DNA of 64,000 nucleotides from Coix lacryma-jobi var. lacryma-jobi (lineage: Eukaryota; Streptophyta; Magnoliopsida; Poales; Poaceae), in NCBI GenBank assembly GCA_009763385.1, contig CM019826.1, positions 82,097,942-82,161,941 on the forward strand. The letters run 5' to 3'. Below, piece by piece: positions 10,200 to 22,860 of this stretch (position 1 is its first letter; each line of letters opens with the position of its first letter). Below the pieces are notes generated by a model. That model ran no database searches, was not told where the DNA came from, and saw only the letters and a list, made by a program, of their open reading frames with translations. A program made the position numbers and the translations under genes.

Positions 10200-12137
10200 T
10201 GTGGATACATGGGGGTATGCCGGATCTTGAGATGATGAGTGATTGTCAATTGGTATGATGCGCATGTTTTTTGGCTTGTGTTGTGCAGGTGTCGAGCACA
10301 GAGACAGTGATCAAAGAAAAGGTGAAGGTCAAGTAGAGATGTGTTGTGTCAATGGACCCAGAGCGGTGAAGGGCGGACATGAGGCTTGGACTGACGGACC
10401 AGTGGCCTGAGGATCGGCCGTGTCAGCTTGGGACAGCGACAAGTGAAGACTTGCGGGTGGACGGGGTGCACGGGCGGTGCATCCCTCTATGGTGTCGGTT
10501 TGGTGGTTGAGCCACAGAAAAACCACCGAGTGGACGGTTTCCAGGTTTGGGCCTCAAAACCTGGGTGCGGCCGGTTTCCGAGTTTGGGCCACAAAACTTG
10601 GGCTGAGGATGGTTTCCAGGTTTGGGCCTCAAAACTTGGGCGCTGGCAGGTTCTGAGTTTGGGCCACAAAACTCTGTCGACGGACGACAGGTTTCCCGGT
10701 TTCGGCCTAAAAAACGGGGGGAGGTCCGTAAAAGGACGAGCCGCGTGTTGGCGGCACGTGGCGACATCCGGTGTGGTCGCATCGAGGCGAAGCTACCCGA
10801 TATGTGGGTGTGACCGTCAGATCAACATCAACTTTGAGATGGTTAGGAATACCCTTAAGTTTAGCCTGCTCGCTCACTAGGGGAATAATTGTATTAGGCT
10901 ATATAAGGAGAGGTCACCCCTCCCTCCAAAATATCTCAGCCATTGCTATTTTTCACTTAGGGTTTCTTGTTCTCCCACATTTCTGTTGTAGCTACTGAGA
11001 TCCATAGAGACGGTGAATCATACCTTTGTGTATTTGCTTTTTGAGGAAACGAGACCGTAATCTCATTGTCTCCTCATGTGGAGAAGTTTCGGCTGGAAAT
11101 TGAGATTAAATCGCGTTCTTGCTTGTGTGTTCTTCACGTTTTTGGTTTTTTGCCCTCACGGAGATTTGCATCGTTCTCTTTCTCCAGGAGTTGGTTTACG
11201 ATTTCGTTTGAACCACTTTGTGCACGAACGGGTTTGTGATCTTTTTACCGAAGGAATTGCAATCTAATCACTTGTAGCAACAGATCGGTCAGGTTTTGTT
11301 TTGGATCAAGTTTCCTCTCTCTTTTCCCGAATCCTCTCGATTCAACGATTTGGAGATAGGTTCGAGCCATGATCTCCTAGGAGTAGCTCACTATCTCCCT
11401 TTGTGACTCGTCTCACCAAGTTTGATCCTTAGTGTTTTCGTTCTGGGTGAGATCGAGTCGAATCGGTGGATGAATAATACTTTTTCGAGGTGACCAGACG
11501 CCGGTCTCGGGATGACCGGACACTGACCAGTGAGTCCGGTCATTGAATGTACGGGCATTCTGTTTTTCTCAGACTTGACCGAACGCTAGGGCTTCGCGTG
11601 ACCGGACGCACAGAGGCACTGTTCATTGCCTGTTTGTGTTGACCGGACACTCCTGCACGGTGACCAGACGCTCTGTTTCGTGAGTCCGGTCCAACTCAGA
11701 GAGCATCCAGAACGCTCTCGAGCTGACCGGACGCATCCGATCCTACCTGATCGGACGCTCATCAGAGTCCGGTCAGTGCAGTGATTGCACGTTATTGTCC
11801 GTATCTTTTACGTTCGAGCTCAAATTTGAGATCTGCTTTTTTGCATTGGATTTCTGACTTCGTGCTCTACTAAAATCGGGCTTCCTGCTTTGCAAAACAG
11901 CCTGAATCCCAATGTTCCTCCTATCACTAGTTGACTTGCGTGAACTTGGGCGAGTGAGCTTTAGTGGTGTCCCGCTATGTTCCTAGGGAACATCCACCCA
12001 ATATCTTGCGTCGTGGACATCACGGTTGTCAGCTTTGCTTTTGAGGTTGTTGGGACAGAGGCCAGAGTTTCGAAAGAAATTTTTAGGCTCCCATTCACCC
12101 CCCTCTGGTCGCCTTTGGTAGCATTCTCGATCCTTCA
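10200..12137 (+). repeat. E3 5' LTR, 1938 bp
   Basis: It begins TGTGGATACATGGGGG and ends CGATCCTTCA, with TATATAAGG at 10901-10909. Upstream of the TATA box lie five inverted-repeat units with GGCC cores at 10549, 10586, 10624, 10661 and 10703 (spacing 37, 38, 37, 42). One unit present in the 3' LTR is missing. Downstream, 11494-11790 carries a GACCGGAC/GTCCGGTC motif array. The length difference to the 3' LTR (2063 bp) and many substitutions indicate an old insertion. Confidence 0.94.
11494..11790. repeat. GACCGGAC/GTCCGGTC inverted motif array in the E3 5' LTR
   Basis: Motifs GACCGGACGC or GACCAGACGC in one direction and GAGTCCGGTC in the other recur about a dozen times. One pair forms a long inverted repeat around CACTGACCAGTG near 11520. 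The array occupies the same LTR position as the CGGACTGTCCG array of E1. The 3' LTR copy is at about 20790-21075. Confidence 0.85.
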
Positions 12138-12139
12138 AT

Positions 12140-12151
12140 TGGTATCAGAGC
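12140..12151 (+). other. E3 primer-binding site (initiator tRNA-Met)
   Basis: TGGTATCAGAGC lies two bases after the LTR end at 12137. Confidence 0.96.
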
Positions 12152-12200
12152 GGGTTAAGGATCTTCCACCTTAGCCGTTTCCAGATCCACAGAAGGCAAC

Positions 12201-14738
12201 ATGGATCGCGGTGTGGGCAAACCGCCGTTTTTCGATGGGATGAACTATGCATATTGGAAGATATGCATGTCGGCCTATCTCCAGAGTATGGGTGCTTCGA
12301 TTTGGGATATTTGCAACTCTGCTATTTTCTCATGTTTGAGCATGTCTGAGTTTGATCGCGTTTCTCACCTTGGTACGGCTCGGGAGATTTGGGCTACCCT
12401 CATGCGTTTTCATGAGGGAACCACTCAAGTCAAAACCCGTCTCTACGAGTCGCACAAGCAAGAGTATGAGAACTTTCGACACATGCCTGATAAGAGCATA
12501 GAAAGTTTATTCACTCGCTTTCAGGTGATTGTCAACAGGATGAGGGCTAACAAGGAGTTGTTGCCTTTCGACGATCATGAGAGGGCTCTTAAGCTTTTGC
12601 ACAATCTTGATCGATCGGTGTCGGACTCTAAGGTTCAAGCAATCATCGAATCACCTAACTATGAGACTCTCACTTGCGATGAGCTCTTTAGTAAGCTCAA
12701 GTCCAGTGAGATTGACACCATGGCGAGGGCTTCTTATGAAAATCCTTCTGGCCCACCGATGGCTTTGGTTTCTGGCTCTTCTGCTAACCCCTCTAGAGGC
12801 TTTGCTTTGTCATCTCTTCTTTCTGTCACAGAGGAGCAGCTGGAGTTCATGGCGGACGACGAGTTGGACTTGCTTGCCAACAGGTTCTCACGGTTCCACA
12901 ACAACCGCATGAACCATCGCCGTGGAGGAGGACGTGGTGGCTGCTACGAGTGTGGAGGCTCGTATCACTTCATCGCCAATTGCCCGAAGAAGAACAAGCA
13001 AGTCTTCGGCAAGGTGGATCATGGCCACAAGTACGACTCCGACAAGCGCAAGGAGAAGTACATCCCCGCAAAGCACAAGCGAAGGGGCGGCTTCAACAAG
13101 GAGTACATCAAGGAGAAGTACTTGGAGAAGGCCCAGGCTGAGTAGCGTGCCTTTTTTGCCACGCTCAGCGATGTCGATGACTCGGATGATGACTCCACTG
13201 CATCAAGCAATGACGAGTCCGAGAAGAAGAAGATCGAGGACAAGCTGAACGGTCTTTGCTTCTTTGCCGGCAACAGGGGTTTCTGTACCATGGCCCTCGG
13301 CGATGAGGCCAACAGCGAGCTGGAGAACATTCCTCGGAACAACGACGACGATGACACCTCTCAGGTATCTCAAACTCCTGACGAACTCTCTGCTGAGGTT
13401 GACAAGCTTACTGCTGCTCTCCTTAGTCAAGATAAACTGCTTAGGCTTGCCGTTAGAGAGAGAAAGGAGTTTAGGAAGAAGTGGGAGGACACGGTGAAAG
13501 AGCTTGAGTCTGTCAAGTCCACCATTGTTGTGACTAAGGAGGATGAGTCTGAGATGTGCTCCAAGCACATGACTTACCTTCTCACCTTGAGGGGGAAGTA
13601 TGTTGCTTTGGTTGGAGAGGTAGATGAGCGTAGGGCTAGATCCTCGGTGCTTGGTGCGTGCAAGTCTTGTGCAGGCTTGCAATCCGAGTTGGCAGAGAAG
13701 AATGCCAAGATTGTATCTCTTGAGAAGGCCTGCTCGGGGAGCACTTATGTGTCTAGGTGTGCCTTGTGTGAGGGTTTGGAGATGGAGATTGCGAATGTGA
13801 AGCATGACAAGATGCAAACCGTGGAAGAAAACACATACCTTCGGACCATCTTGTCACGGGTGTCTTGTGGTGAGCCGCAGCTTGGGATGATGATTGCCCA
13901 ATTCAAGCGTGCTGTTGGAGGTCCTGGTGTAGGTTTTGCTCAAGGGTCGGTGAGTGCTGCTTCTTTTGGAAAAATTGGAGAGTCGAGTGGTCTTAATCCG
14001 AGTGAGAAGCCCAACTCCACCACTACTCCCAAGCTAACCAAGATACCAGCCAAAGAGCCCCTCAAACCTAAAACCAAAGATGGAGTGTTTGTGGAACCTC
14101 CAAAAGATCCACCCAAGAAACAGACATGGGCTCCAAAACCAAACCACCACAGGAACAAGCTAGACACTATGCCACCAATCCATGAGGAGCTCATGCCACA
14201 AAAGAGCCAAGTGATCGACACCCACTACCGTGAGTACCAACAACCCCCTATGAGAGCGGTGAGGTACCATTGTGAGCACTATGGGAGAGATGGACACTTG
14301 AGGGAGTTTTGCTTTCGGCGCAAGAGAGAGGAGAGCAGTGCAAAGGAGATGAACAACTCGGACATGTACCATCCCTTGCATGATGTACATGCGCCGAGGG
14401 TTCAAAGGAGAGCTGCTTGGCCTAGAGGTCCAATGCCTCATGGTCCTAGGCCGCAAGGAGGTCGTGCCCGGCGGGATCCTGCTTTTGCAGGCTATGGACC
14501 CCGTGGCGGTGGCGTTGTTGTTGAGCGCTAGCCCCCACTGCGTTTTGACTATCGCGATGGACACTCTTCCCTTAGCAGACCACGTTTTCCTCAGCGTGGT
14601 GATCGCTTTCCCCATAGGCGTGCTAGGAATGGTTTTGCTACTAACCATTCTTTTGAGCAGCCGGCCCAACACTGGTACACTTCCCATTTTACTCACCCCA
14701 GTGTTGGACCGTATGCTCACCCTATGTCTTTTTATTGA
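12201..14738 (+). pseudogene. gag: E3 gag pseudogene (about 845 codons)
   Basis: The ATG at 12201 is 49 nt after the PBS. All parts share one frame. The N-terminal UBN2-like domain lacks about 27 residues after SIWDICNSA that E1 and E9 retain (in-frame deletion). The first CCHC knuckle is CYECGGSYHFIANC. An acidic/serine stretch follows, then a coiled coil (about 13380-13900) with regularly spaced Cys pairs. The second knuckle reads CEHYGRDGHLREFC and has lost its second Cys. Stops are at 13143 (CAG to TAG) and 14529. The natural TGA is at 14736-14738, five bases before the pol frame opens. Confidence 0.9.
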
Positions 14739-14750
14739 TGTAGGTAAGAC
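14720..14750 (+). promoter_or_regulatory. Family A gag-pol junction with splice-acceptor-like sequence
   Basis: The gag TGA (14736-14738) is followed by ATGTAG and then GTAAGACGATTG, where pol begins. The stretch CTTTTTATTGATGTAG|GT fits a plant 3' splice site, with a yUnAy-type branch candidate (CTCAC) about 25 nt upstream. E1 (942 to 920) and E9 (60444 to 60425) keep essentially the same sequence. Splicing into this point would enter pol in frame. No transcript evidence is available here. Confidence 0.45.
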
Positions 14751-17700
14751 GATTGAAGAACGTTTGGTTGGTGGATTCCGGGGGCTCAAGGCATCTGACC
14801 GGAAACGCCAAGTGGTTCTCCAGTCTTAGTCCAGTTGCCGGAAAGGAGTTTATCACCATCGGCGGCAATAGCAAAGGTAAAGTGTTGTCTCATGGGTCGG
14901 TGCGAGTTAATGAGCATTTTGTGTTGCATGATGTTGCTCTTGTTTCTAACTTGCATTTTAATCTCCTTTTTGTTTTGCAACTCTTTGATGATGATTATGA
15001 GATTCATTTTAAGCCGAATTGCAGTCATATTTTGGATCCTCAGGGCAATCTTGTGTGTTTGATTTCGCCCTTTGGGAAAGTCTTTCGTGCGAATTTCTCA
15101 GAGTATTTTGGCATTTCTCGTTGTCTTTTGGCTGGACCCTCCTCCTCTGATCTTTGGAAGTGGCATAGGAGACTAGGTCACTTGAGCTTCGACTTGCTTG
15201 CAAGGCTTAGCTCACTTGGCTAGATCCGAGGATTGCCCAAGTTGTGCATGGAGAAGGATCTTGTTTGCCATTCTTGTAGACATGGGAAAATGGTAGCCGC
15301 TCCCCACCATCCGGTGAATCAGGTTATGACTAAGCGCCCTGGAGAGCTTTTGCATATGGACCTTGTCGGTCCAGCTCGGGTGAGCTTGATTGGGGGGAAG
15401 TGGTATGTGCTTGTTGTTGTTGACGACTTTTCGAGATATTCGTTGGTTTTCTTTTTAGTTGAGAAAACTGAGACTTTTGCTTTTACTCGCAATCTAATTC
15501 TGCGACTTCAGAACGAGTTCCCTAAGAACTCGATGAGAGCAATTCGTAGCGATAATGGTTCCGAGTTTAAGAACTTGGACTTTGAGAAGTTTTGTAACTC
15601 TTTAGGTTTAGAGCATCAGTTTTCTTCCCCCTACACACCGCCACAAAATGGTGCTGTAGAGAGGAAAAATCGGACCCTTGTAGAGATGGCCAGGACGATG
15701 CTCGATGAGCATAGGACTCCTAGGTGGTATTGGGTCGAGGCTATAAACACTGCATGCTATATTTCCAATCGCATTTTTCTCCGTGCTTTCTTGAAGAAAA
15801 CTTCCTATGAGTTGCGATTTCGGAAGCAACCCAAAGTGAGTTATTTTAGAGTTTTTGGTTGCCACTATTTTATACTCAAGAAAGGCAATTTGGACACGTT
15901 TGAGTCTCGTTCTTTTGACGGTGTATTTTTGGGTTATGGTAATCATACTTGTGCATATCGTGTACTTAACCTTGATACGAACCGAGTCATGGAGACATCT
16001 GATGTTACTTTCGACGAGACCATGCATTGTCCTTCTTTTAGATTTGAGCATGCAGGTGATCACGAGGTTGGCGAACCTCTTTTTGATGATGAGGAAGAAG
16101 GTGTTGAAGGGATTAATGATCCAACACTTCTTCCACCTGTTGTGCCGATTGGGTCGACTTCGACCAAGACTGCTCGCGGCCCCGACACGTCTACTTCCAC
16201 TACATGGGGGCCGTATGATCCACCACCTCGGGCTGTACCACTTGTACCCGAGGAGGCACCAGCTACTGTTGAGGGGGAGGTTACTTCAGCAAGGGAGGCG
16301 CCACGACACATTCAGCGCCAACACCCACCTCAACAGATGATCGGCGACATCCACGAACGCGTCACTCGGTCAAGGTCACAACAAATCTCTCACTTTGCTC
16401 ATTCTGCATTTGTTGCTCTTTTTGAACCCCAAGCTGTTGGACACGCTTTATCTGATCCGGACTAGGTTAATGCCATGCATGAGGAGTTAGAAAACTTTGA
16501 GAGAAATCGGGTTTGGGTTCTTGTTCCACCTTCTCCTGAGTGTCACCCTATTGGTACAAAATGGTTTTTCAAAAACAAACAAGGAGAGGATGGCCACATT
16601 GTGAGAAACAAGGCCAGACTTTTAGCTCAGTGGTATAGTCAGAAGGAGGGGATAGACTATGAGGAGACTTTTGCTCCTGTAGCTTGTTTCGAGGCAATTA
16701 GGATCCTCTTGGCTCTTGTTGTATCCAAGGGTTTCAAAATTTTTCAAATTGATGTCAAGAGTGCCTTACTAAACGGCTGCATAGAAGAAGATGTGTATGT
16801 GAGACAACCCCCTAGTTTTGAAAATCCCAAGTTTCCAAACCATGTTTTTAAACTTCACAAAGCTTTGTATGGTTTGAAACAAGCCCCTAGAGCCTGGTAT
16901 GATAGGTTGAAAACCTTTTTGCTTGCTAAGGGTTTTAAAATGTGATGTGTAGATAAAACGCTTTTTCTCCTCAAGCAAGGTAATGACCCTCTTTTGGTTC
17001 AAATTTACGTGGATGATATCATTTTCGGTGGTTCTTCTAATGCTTTGGTTGCCAAGTTTGCAGATATTATGAGCAGGGAATTTGAGATGAGCATGATGGG
17101 CGAGTTGACGTTTTTCCTCGGATTGCAAATCAAGCAATCCCGAGAGGGGACGTTTGTGCACCAGGGCAAGTACACCAAGGACATATTGAAGAAGTTCGAT
17201 ATGGGTGAGGCCAAGCCTCTTCCAACACCCATGTCGACCACGACGGCCCTGGATGCGGACAAGGATGGAGAAGCTGTGAACCAGAAGGAGTACCGGAGTA
17301 TGATCGGGTCGCTGTTGTACCTGACGGCGACACGCCCGGACATTCAGTTCGCGGTGTGCCTTTGCGTGCGCTTTCAGGCGTCGCCACACACTTCTCACCG
17401 TCAGGCGGTCAAGCGCATTATGAGGTACTTATGTTTCACACCGGAGTTTGGGATTTGGTATTTTGCTTCTTCCACCCTCTCCCTTTGTGGTTACTCGGAT
17501 GCTGATTTTGCTGGTTGCCGACTTGGGCGCAAGTCCACTTCTGGGACTTGTCAGTTTTTGGGTTCTTCTCTAGTCTGTTGGTCTTCTCGCAAGCAGTCTA
17601 GTGTCGCTTAGTCTACCACAGAGGCTGAATATGTTGCTGCGGCTAGCTGCTGTTCCCAGTTGTTGTGGATGATGGCCACTTTGCGTGATTTTGGTCTAAG

Positions 17701-17950
17701 TTTTTCTCGAGTTCCATTGCTTTGTGACAGCACGAGTGCGATTAGCGTTGCTAAGAACCCCGTGTTGCATTCTAAGACCAAACACATTGATGTGCGCTTT
17801 TATTTCTTGCGAGACCACTATGATAAGGGTGATATCGACCTTCACCATGTCGATACTCATCTTCAGTTGGCAAATATTTTCACCAAGCCTTTGGACCAAC
17901 CAACCTTTGCTAGGTTGAGAGGTCAGCTTGGTGTGTGTTTTCCCTTTTAG
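14744..17950 (+). pseudogene. pol: E3 pol pseudogene: protease, integrase, RT, RNase H
   Basis: A single frame runs from 14744 to the TAG after GVCFPF at 17950, broken only by stops at 15221, 16463 (TGG to TAG), 16943 and 17609 (CAG to TAG). Order: protease (VDSGGSRHLTG; the usual Cys after DSG is Gly), GAG-pre-integrase (WHRRLG, CHSCRHGK), integrase (HMDLVGP, RSDNGSEF, PPQNGAVERKNRT), RT (IDVKSALLNG, ALYGLKQAPRAWY, YVDDIIFGG) and RNase H (CGYSDADFAGC, STTEAEYVAA, KHIDVRFYFLRD, ANIFTKPLD). The frame opens straight after a TAG at 14741-14743, which looks like a splice acceptor. Confidence 0.94.
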
Positions 17951-19409
17951 TTGGGGGAAACATTTTGGTTCTTGTATTATAGATGGACTTCTTCTTGTTT
18001 TGTTCTTGTCTTGTTTTTGCATTTCATCATATTTTCATCTTCTCAAGCTTCATGTCTATAATCTGTATAATGAATCTATGCTCTGATTAGTGTATGCTCT
18101 AATGATATATGGTGAGCTGAGCTATTTTTTTGAACTATGAATATGCATAATTCAACATAAAAAATTGAAACATGTTCACCATTGAGTTTGGCAACCAGCA
18201 TGTGTAGACGGGGTTGAAGTCACTTGCGTTTTTCATATATGCTAGGTTGCTATGTCTCTAGTTCTGAGTCCTTCACTTGCTTGGTGTGTTCATATTCTGT
18301 TAAAATTTGGAACCAAGTCTAAGTGAATTGAAAAGATCGAGATGTGATCACTTGACAGCACATCACGGTATCAATACTGTTTCTCATTGCACATTGAGTT
18401 AAACTTGAGCCGTGTAGTGTAAGACCGAAATTGTTGCTTCAAGCTTCTGATTGCTTATGCATAGGCTTAGCTCGGTTGAAAAGTTACGCAATGTCAAGTT
18501 TTCAACCTCTCGCAATCACATGCCGAAATTTCAAACTTGTGTAATCACAGCTGCAACTCCGATAAAATTTTGAAAGCACAAGTCTATGTTTCATTCTACA
18601 GCATGATGATTGAACTTTGCTAGGGGTAGTTCACCTTGTATACATGTTTAGCACTTGTGTAACTTCCTGTCTATACATGTTTGATGCTATTTTGATGGTG
18701 AAACCCTTTCTGAATGGCTTTAAACTGCGCACTTTGCTCATATGTTCATATTTCGTATTCTGTGATCAGTTTGAGCCTTTGTTGTCATTTATGCTTATTA
18801 TTGAATCATTGGATCAGCATTCTTTAGAGCATATATTCTTTCCATCGACTATATACTTGAAGCTGCTAACCTGCATTTGTGACTCATATGCATTTCGTCT
18901 TGGTTGTGTGCATTTTCAACTAAGGGGGAGAAATTTGACAAATCATGTCCCTAGTTGTGTGCACTATTGAAGGGGGACCTTGCTCACTTGGTTTAATTAA
19001 CAAGTTTTGTTGGTTAATTGGTTTGGAGAGTTTTTTAATTGGTTTGGAGCAAGTTTCAGCTTGTGTGGCTTTTCAATTGGTTTGGAGCGTTTTTGCTAGT
19101 TGTGTTGAGCCTTTGCCTCTTTCTGGAGGGACTAGCCTGTCTTTGTCTCTTTTGCTCCGACTACTTTCTCGCTAGCGGTGTTGAGCCCGTTATGCCTCTT
19201 CTTGAGGGATAGCTTTGCTTTGCTTGGTTGCGTCGAGCCGTGGCCCATGTCTTTGGGAACCAAATTGTTTCGCTCACTCTGTTTGACTTCTTCTGGATTT
19301 GCTTCCCTTTTGGTCGATTGGTTGAGTTCGCTTCCTTCCTCTTCCTTCTTTCTTTCTACTCCATATGATTTGTGTTGGTAGTTGACAATGCACTCAACAA
19401 GAGGGAGAT
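17951..19409 (+). other. E3 3' untranslated tail and polypurine tract
   Basis: There is 1.46 kb without coding capacity between pol and the 3' LTR. It holds a purine tract (AAGGGGGAGAAATTTG near 18922), three copies of AATTGGTTTGGAG (19016, 19037, 19074), and two units with GCTAGT-like and ACTAGC-like inverted ends (19095 and 19171). The tract ending GAGGGAGAT at 19409 is the functional-position PPT. The E9 tail is collinear. Confidence 0.8.
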
Positions 19410-21472
19410 TGCGGATACATGGGGGTATGCCAGATCTTGAGATGATGAGTGATTGTCATCAACTGGTATGATGCGCATGTTCTTTGGCTTGTGTTGTGCT
19501 GGTGTCAAGCACAGAGACGGTGATCGAAGGCAAGGTGAAGGTCAAGTAGAGATGTGCCGGGCAGATGGACCTGGAGCGGTGAAGGGCGGACGTGAGGCTT
19601 GGACTGACGGACTGGTGGCCTGAGGATCGGCCGTGGCTGACAGCCTAGGACAGCGACAAGTGAAGACTTGCAGTTGGACGGGGTGCATGGGCGGTGCATC
19701 CCTCTACGGTGTCGGTTTGGTGGTTGAGCCACAGAAAAACCATCGAGTGGACGGTTTCTAGGTTTGGGCCTCAAAACCTGGGTGCGGCCAGTTTCCGAGT
19801 TTGGGCCACAAAACTCGGGCTAAGGACAGTTTCCAGGTTTGGGCCTCAAAACCTGGGCGCTGGCTGGTTTCTGAGTTTGGGCCACAAAACTCAGGCGAAG
19901 GACGACAGGTTTCCCAGTTTCAGCCACAAAATCGGGGATGGCCCAGGTTTCCCGGTTTCGGCCTCAAAACCGGGGGGAGGTCCGTAAAAAGGACGAGCGG
20001 CGCGTTGGTGGCACGTGGCGGCATCCGGTGAGGTCGCATTGAGGTGAAGCTACCCGATGTGCGGGCGTGGCCGACAGATCAACATCAACTTCGAGTTGGT
20101 TAGGAATACCATTAGGGTTAGCCTGCTCACTCATTAGCTGTAAGGGTAGAAGTGGAATAATTGTATTAGGCTATATAAGCAGAGGCCACCCCTCCCTCCA
20201 AAATATCTCAGCCATTGCTATTTTTCACTTAGGGTTTCCTGTTCTCCCACATCTCTGTTGTAGCTACTGAGATCCGCAGAGACGGTGAATCTTACCTCTG
20301 TGTATTTGCTTTTTGAGGAAATGAGACCATAATCTCGTTGTCTCCTCGTGTGGAGAAGTTTTGGCTAGAAATTGAGATGAAATCGCGTTCTTGCTTGTGT
20401 GTTCTTCACTTTTTCGGTTTTTTGCCCTCAAGGAGATTTGCTTCGTTCTCTTTCTCCGGGAGTTGGTTTACGATTTCGTTTGAACCACTTTGTGCACGAA
20501 CGGGTTTGTGATCTTTTTACCAAAGGAATTGCAATCTAATCACTTGTAGCAACAGATCGGTCAAGTTTTATCTTGGATCAAGTTTCCTCTCTCTTTTTCT
20601 GAATCCCTTCGATTCACCGATTTGGAGATAGGTTGGAGCCATGATCTCCTAGGATGACCAGACTCTTCTCACTGAATCCCTTCGTCCACCGAATCCCTTT
20701 GTGACTCTTCTCACCAAGTTTGATCCTTAGTGTTTTCGTTTTGGGTGAGATCGAGTCGAATCGGTGGACGAACAATACTTTTTCGGGGTGACCAGACGCT
20801 GGTCTCGGGATGACTAGACTCTGACCAGTGAGTCCGGTCGTTGAATGTATGGGCGTTCTATTTTTTCAGACTTGACCAGACGCTAGGGCTTCGCGTGACC
20901 GTACGCATAGAGGGCACTGTTCATTGCCTATTTGTGTTGAATGGACGCTCCTGCACGGTGACCGGACGCTCAGTCTCGTGAGTCCGGTCCAACTCAGAGA
21001 GCATCCAGAACGCTCTTGAGCTGACCGGACGCATCCAATCCTACCTGACCGAACACTCATCAGAGTCCGGTCAGTGCAGTGATCGCACGTTTTTGTCCGT
21101 AACTTTTACGTTCGAGCTCAAATTTGAGATCAGCTTTTTTGCATTGGATTTCTGACTTCGTGCTCTACTAAAATTGGGCTTCCTGCTTTGCAAAACAGCC
21201 TGAATCCCCCTTGCGTTGCTCGGGGGAGGTTGAGGTTACCCAAAGTTCCTCTTGTCACTAGTTGACTTGCGTGAACTTGGGCGAGTGAGCTTTAGTGGTG
21301 TCCCGCTGTGTTCCTAGGGAACATCCACCCAATATCTTGGGTCGTGGACATCACGCTTGTCAGCTTTGCTTTTGAGGTTGTTGGGACAAAGGCCAGAGTT
21401 TCGAAAGAAATTTTTAGGCTCCCATTTAACCCCCCCGCTCTGGTCGCCTTTGGTAGCATTCTCGATCCTTCA
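19410..21472 (+). repeat. E3 3' LTR, 2063 bp
   Basis: It begins TGCGGATACATGGGGG and ends CGATCCTTCA, with TATATAAGC at 20172-20180. The U3 array has six units (cores at 19766, 19803, 19841, 19879, 19921, 19959; spacing 37, 38, 38, 42, 38). The GTCCGGTC array is at about 20790-21075. Relative to the 5' LTR it also has an extra stretch near 21205-21240 (a CCTTGCGTTGCTCGGGGGAG-type segment). Confidence 0.94.
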
Positions 21473-22860
21473 CTAATATCACCAATGTCCATGTTCTTCA
21501 TAGCTTCCACCAATTGTGTTCCTCTCACATCATCTAGATTGTATTGTTCTTCATGAGAGCCATTGGTTTCATCAAACTCAACATCATGGACTTCTTCAAC
21601 TATTCTTGTTGTGTTGTTCCACACTCTATATGCTTTGCTTGTAGTGGAGTAACCAAGTAGAAACCCTTCATCACACTTCTTTTCAAACTTGCCAAGTCTT
21701 GTGCCCTTCTTCAATATGTAGCACTTGCACCTAAAGGCCCGAAAATAAGCAATGTTGGGCTTTCAATCATTGAGGAGCTCATATGGTGTCTTCTTCAATA
21801 GAGGGTGACAATAGAGCTGGTTGCTACAATAGCATGCCGTGTTGATTGCTTCAGCCCAAAAAGAATCACTCACATGGTATTCACTAAGCATGGATCTTGA
21901 CATGTCAATGAGTGTCCTATTCTTCCTTTCAACTATCCCATTGGATTGAGGTGTATACTTTTGGCCGAGAATTGATGTTTCGTTCCAAACTCATCACAAA
22001 GCTCATCAACTCTTGTGTTTCTAAACTCACTTCCATTGTCACTTCTCACTTTCTTGATTCTTCTATCTAACTCATTTTGGCTTCTCTTGACAAAGGTTTT
22101 GAATATGCCAAACACTTCACTCTTGTCAACGAGAAAGAAGACCCATGTGTATCTTGTATAGTCATCCACTATCACAAAGCCATACTTGTTTCCCCCAATA
22201 CATGCATATGTAGTTGGTCCAAACAAGTCCTTGTGCAATAACTCATGTGCATGTGTAGTGCTCATCATTCCTTTGTTAGGATGGGTGTTTCCAACTTGCT
22301 TTCCCATTTGACAAGCACTACAAAGCTTGTCCTTCTCGAAGTGAACATCTTTTAGCCCTCTCACCATGTCATGCTTCACTAGCTTCTTTAGTTGCTTCAT
22401 TCCAACATGTCCCAAGCGCTTGTGCCATAGCCAACCCATACATGATTTGGTGAACAAACATGTTGTTAATTGAGCTTCACTAGCATCAAAGTCCACCAAA
22501 TAAAGGTTCTCATATCCAAAACCTTTGAAGACCAAGTCACTTCCATCAACACTCACTATCTCCACATCATCAACCCCAAATATGCATTTGAATCCCAAAT
22601 CACACAATTGTGCCACGGACAAAAGGTTGAAGTTGAGAGATTCCACAAATAGCACATTTGAGATGCTCAAGTCATTGGATATTGCAATCTTGCCCAAGCC
22701 TTTGACCTTGCCTTTCTTGTTGTCACCAAATGTGATAGCATCCGCATGATCATTGCCACTAGTGTTGATCGATTTGAACATTCTTCCATATCTGGTCATG
22801 TGTTGAGTGCACCCACCATCAAGCACCCAATTCCTTCCTCCCACTTTATAATTTACCTAC
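21473..22860 (-). pseudogene. pol: E2 protease and integrase
   Basis: Reading leftwards from about 22850, the protease shows WVLDGGCTQHM, where the catalytic Asp-Ser-Gly is Asp-Gly-Gly. GAG-pre-integrase follows (LWHKRLGHVG, CSACQMGKQ), then the integrase core (LLHKDLFGP, FVIVDDYTRYTWVFF, VRSDNGSEFRN). The frame breaks near 21933 where the Glu region should follow (SAKSIHLNPMG). The integrase C-terminus resumes at 21714 (KCDEGFLLGYSTTSKAYRVWN). The first catalytic Asp lies in a changed context (HKDLFGP, usually HMDLFGP). Confidence 0.9.

Larger units (their letters stand above)
10200..21472 (+). mobile_element. E3: complete but decayed family A copia, 11.3 kb
   Basis: This is a full-length plus-strand copia: 5' LTR, PBS, gag, pol, untranslated tail, purine tract and 3' LTR, bounded by the CTAAT TSD. 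It is the only family A copy with both ends inside the window. Six nonsense codons (two in gag, four in pol) and a short gag deletion make it non-autonomous, but gag and pol otherwise keep a single frame each, so it is a good template for reading the family's organisation. Confidence 0.96.

Noticed and set aside
14720..14760. Programmed -1 frameshift at the gag-pol junction
   Set aside because: No slippery heptamer fits the gag frame, and the pol frame has a TAG just upstream of its opening, so a shift at the gag end would terminate at once.
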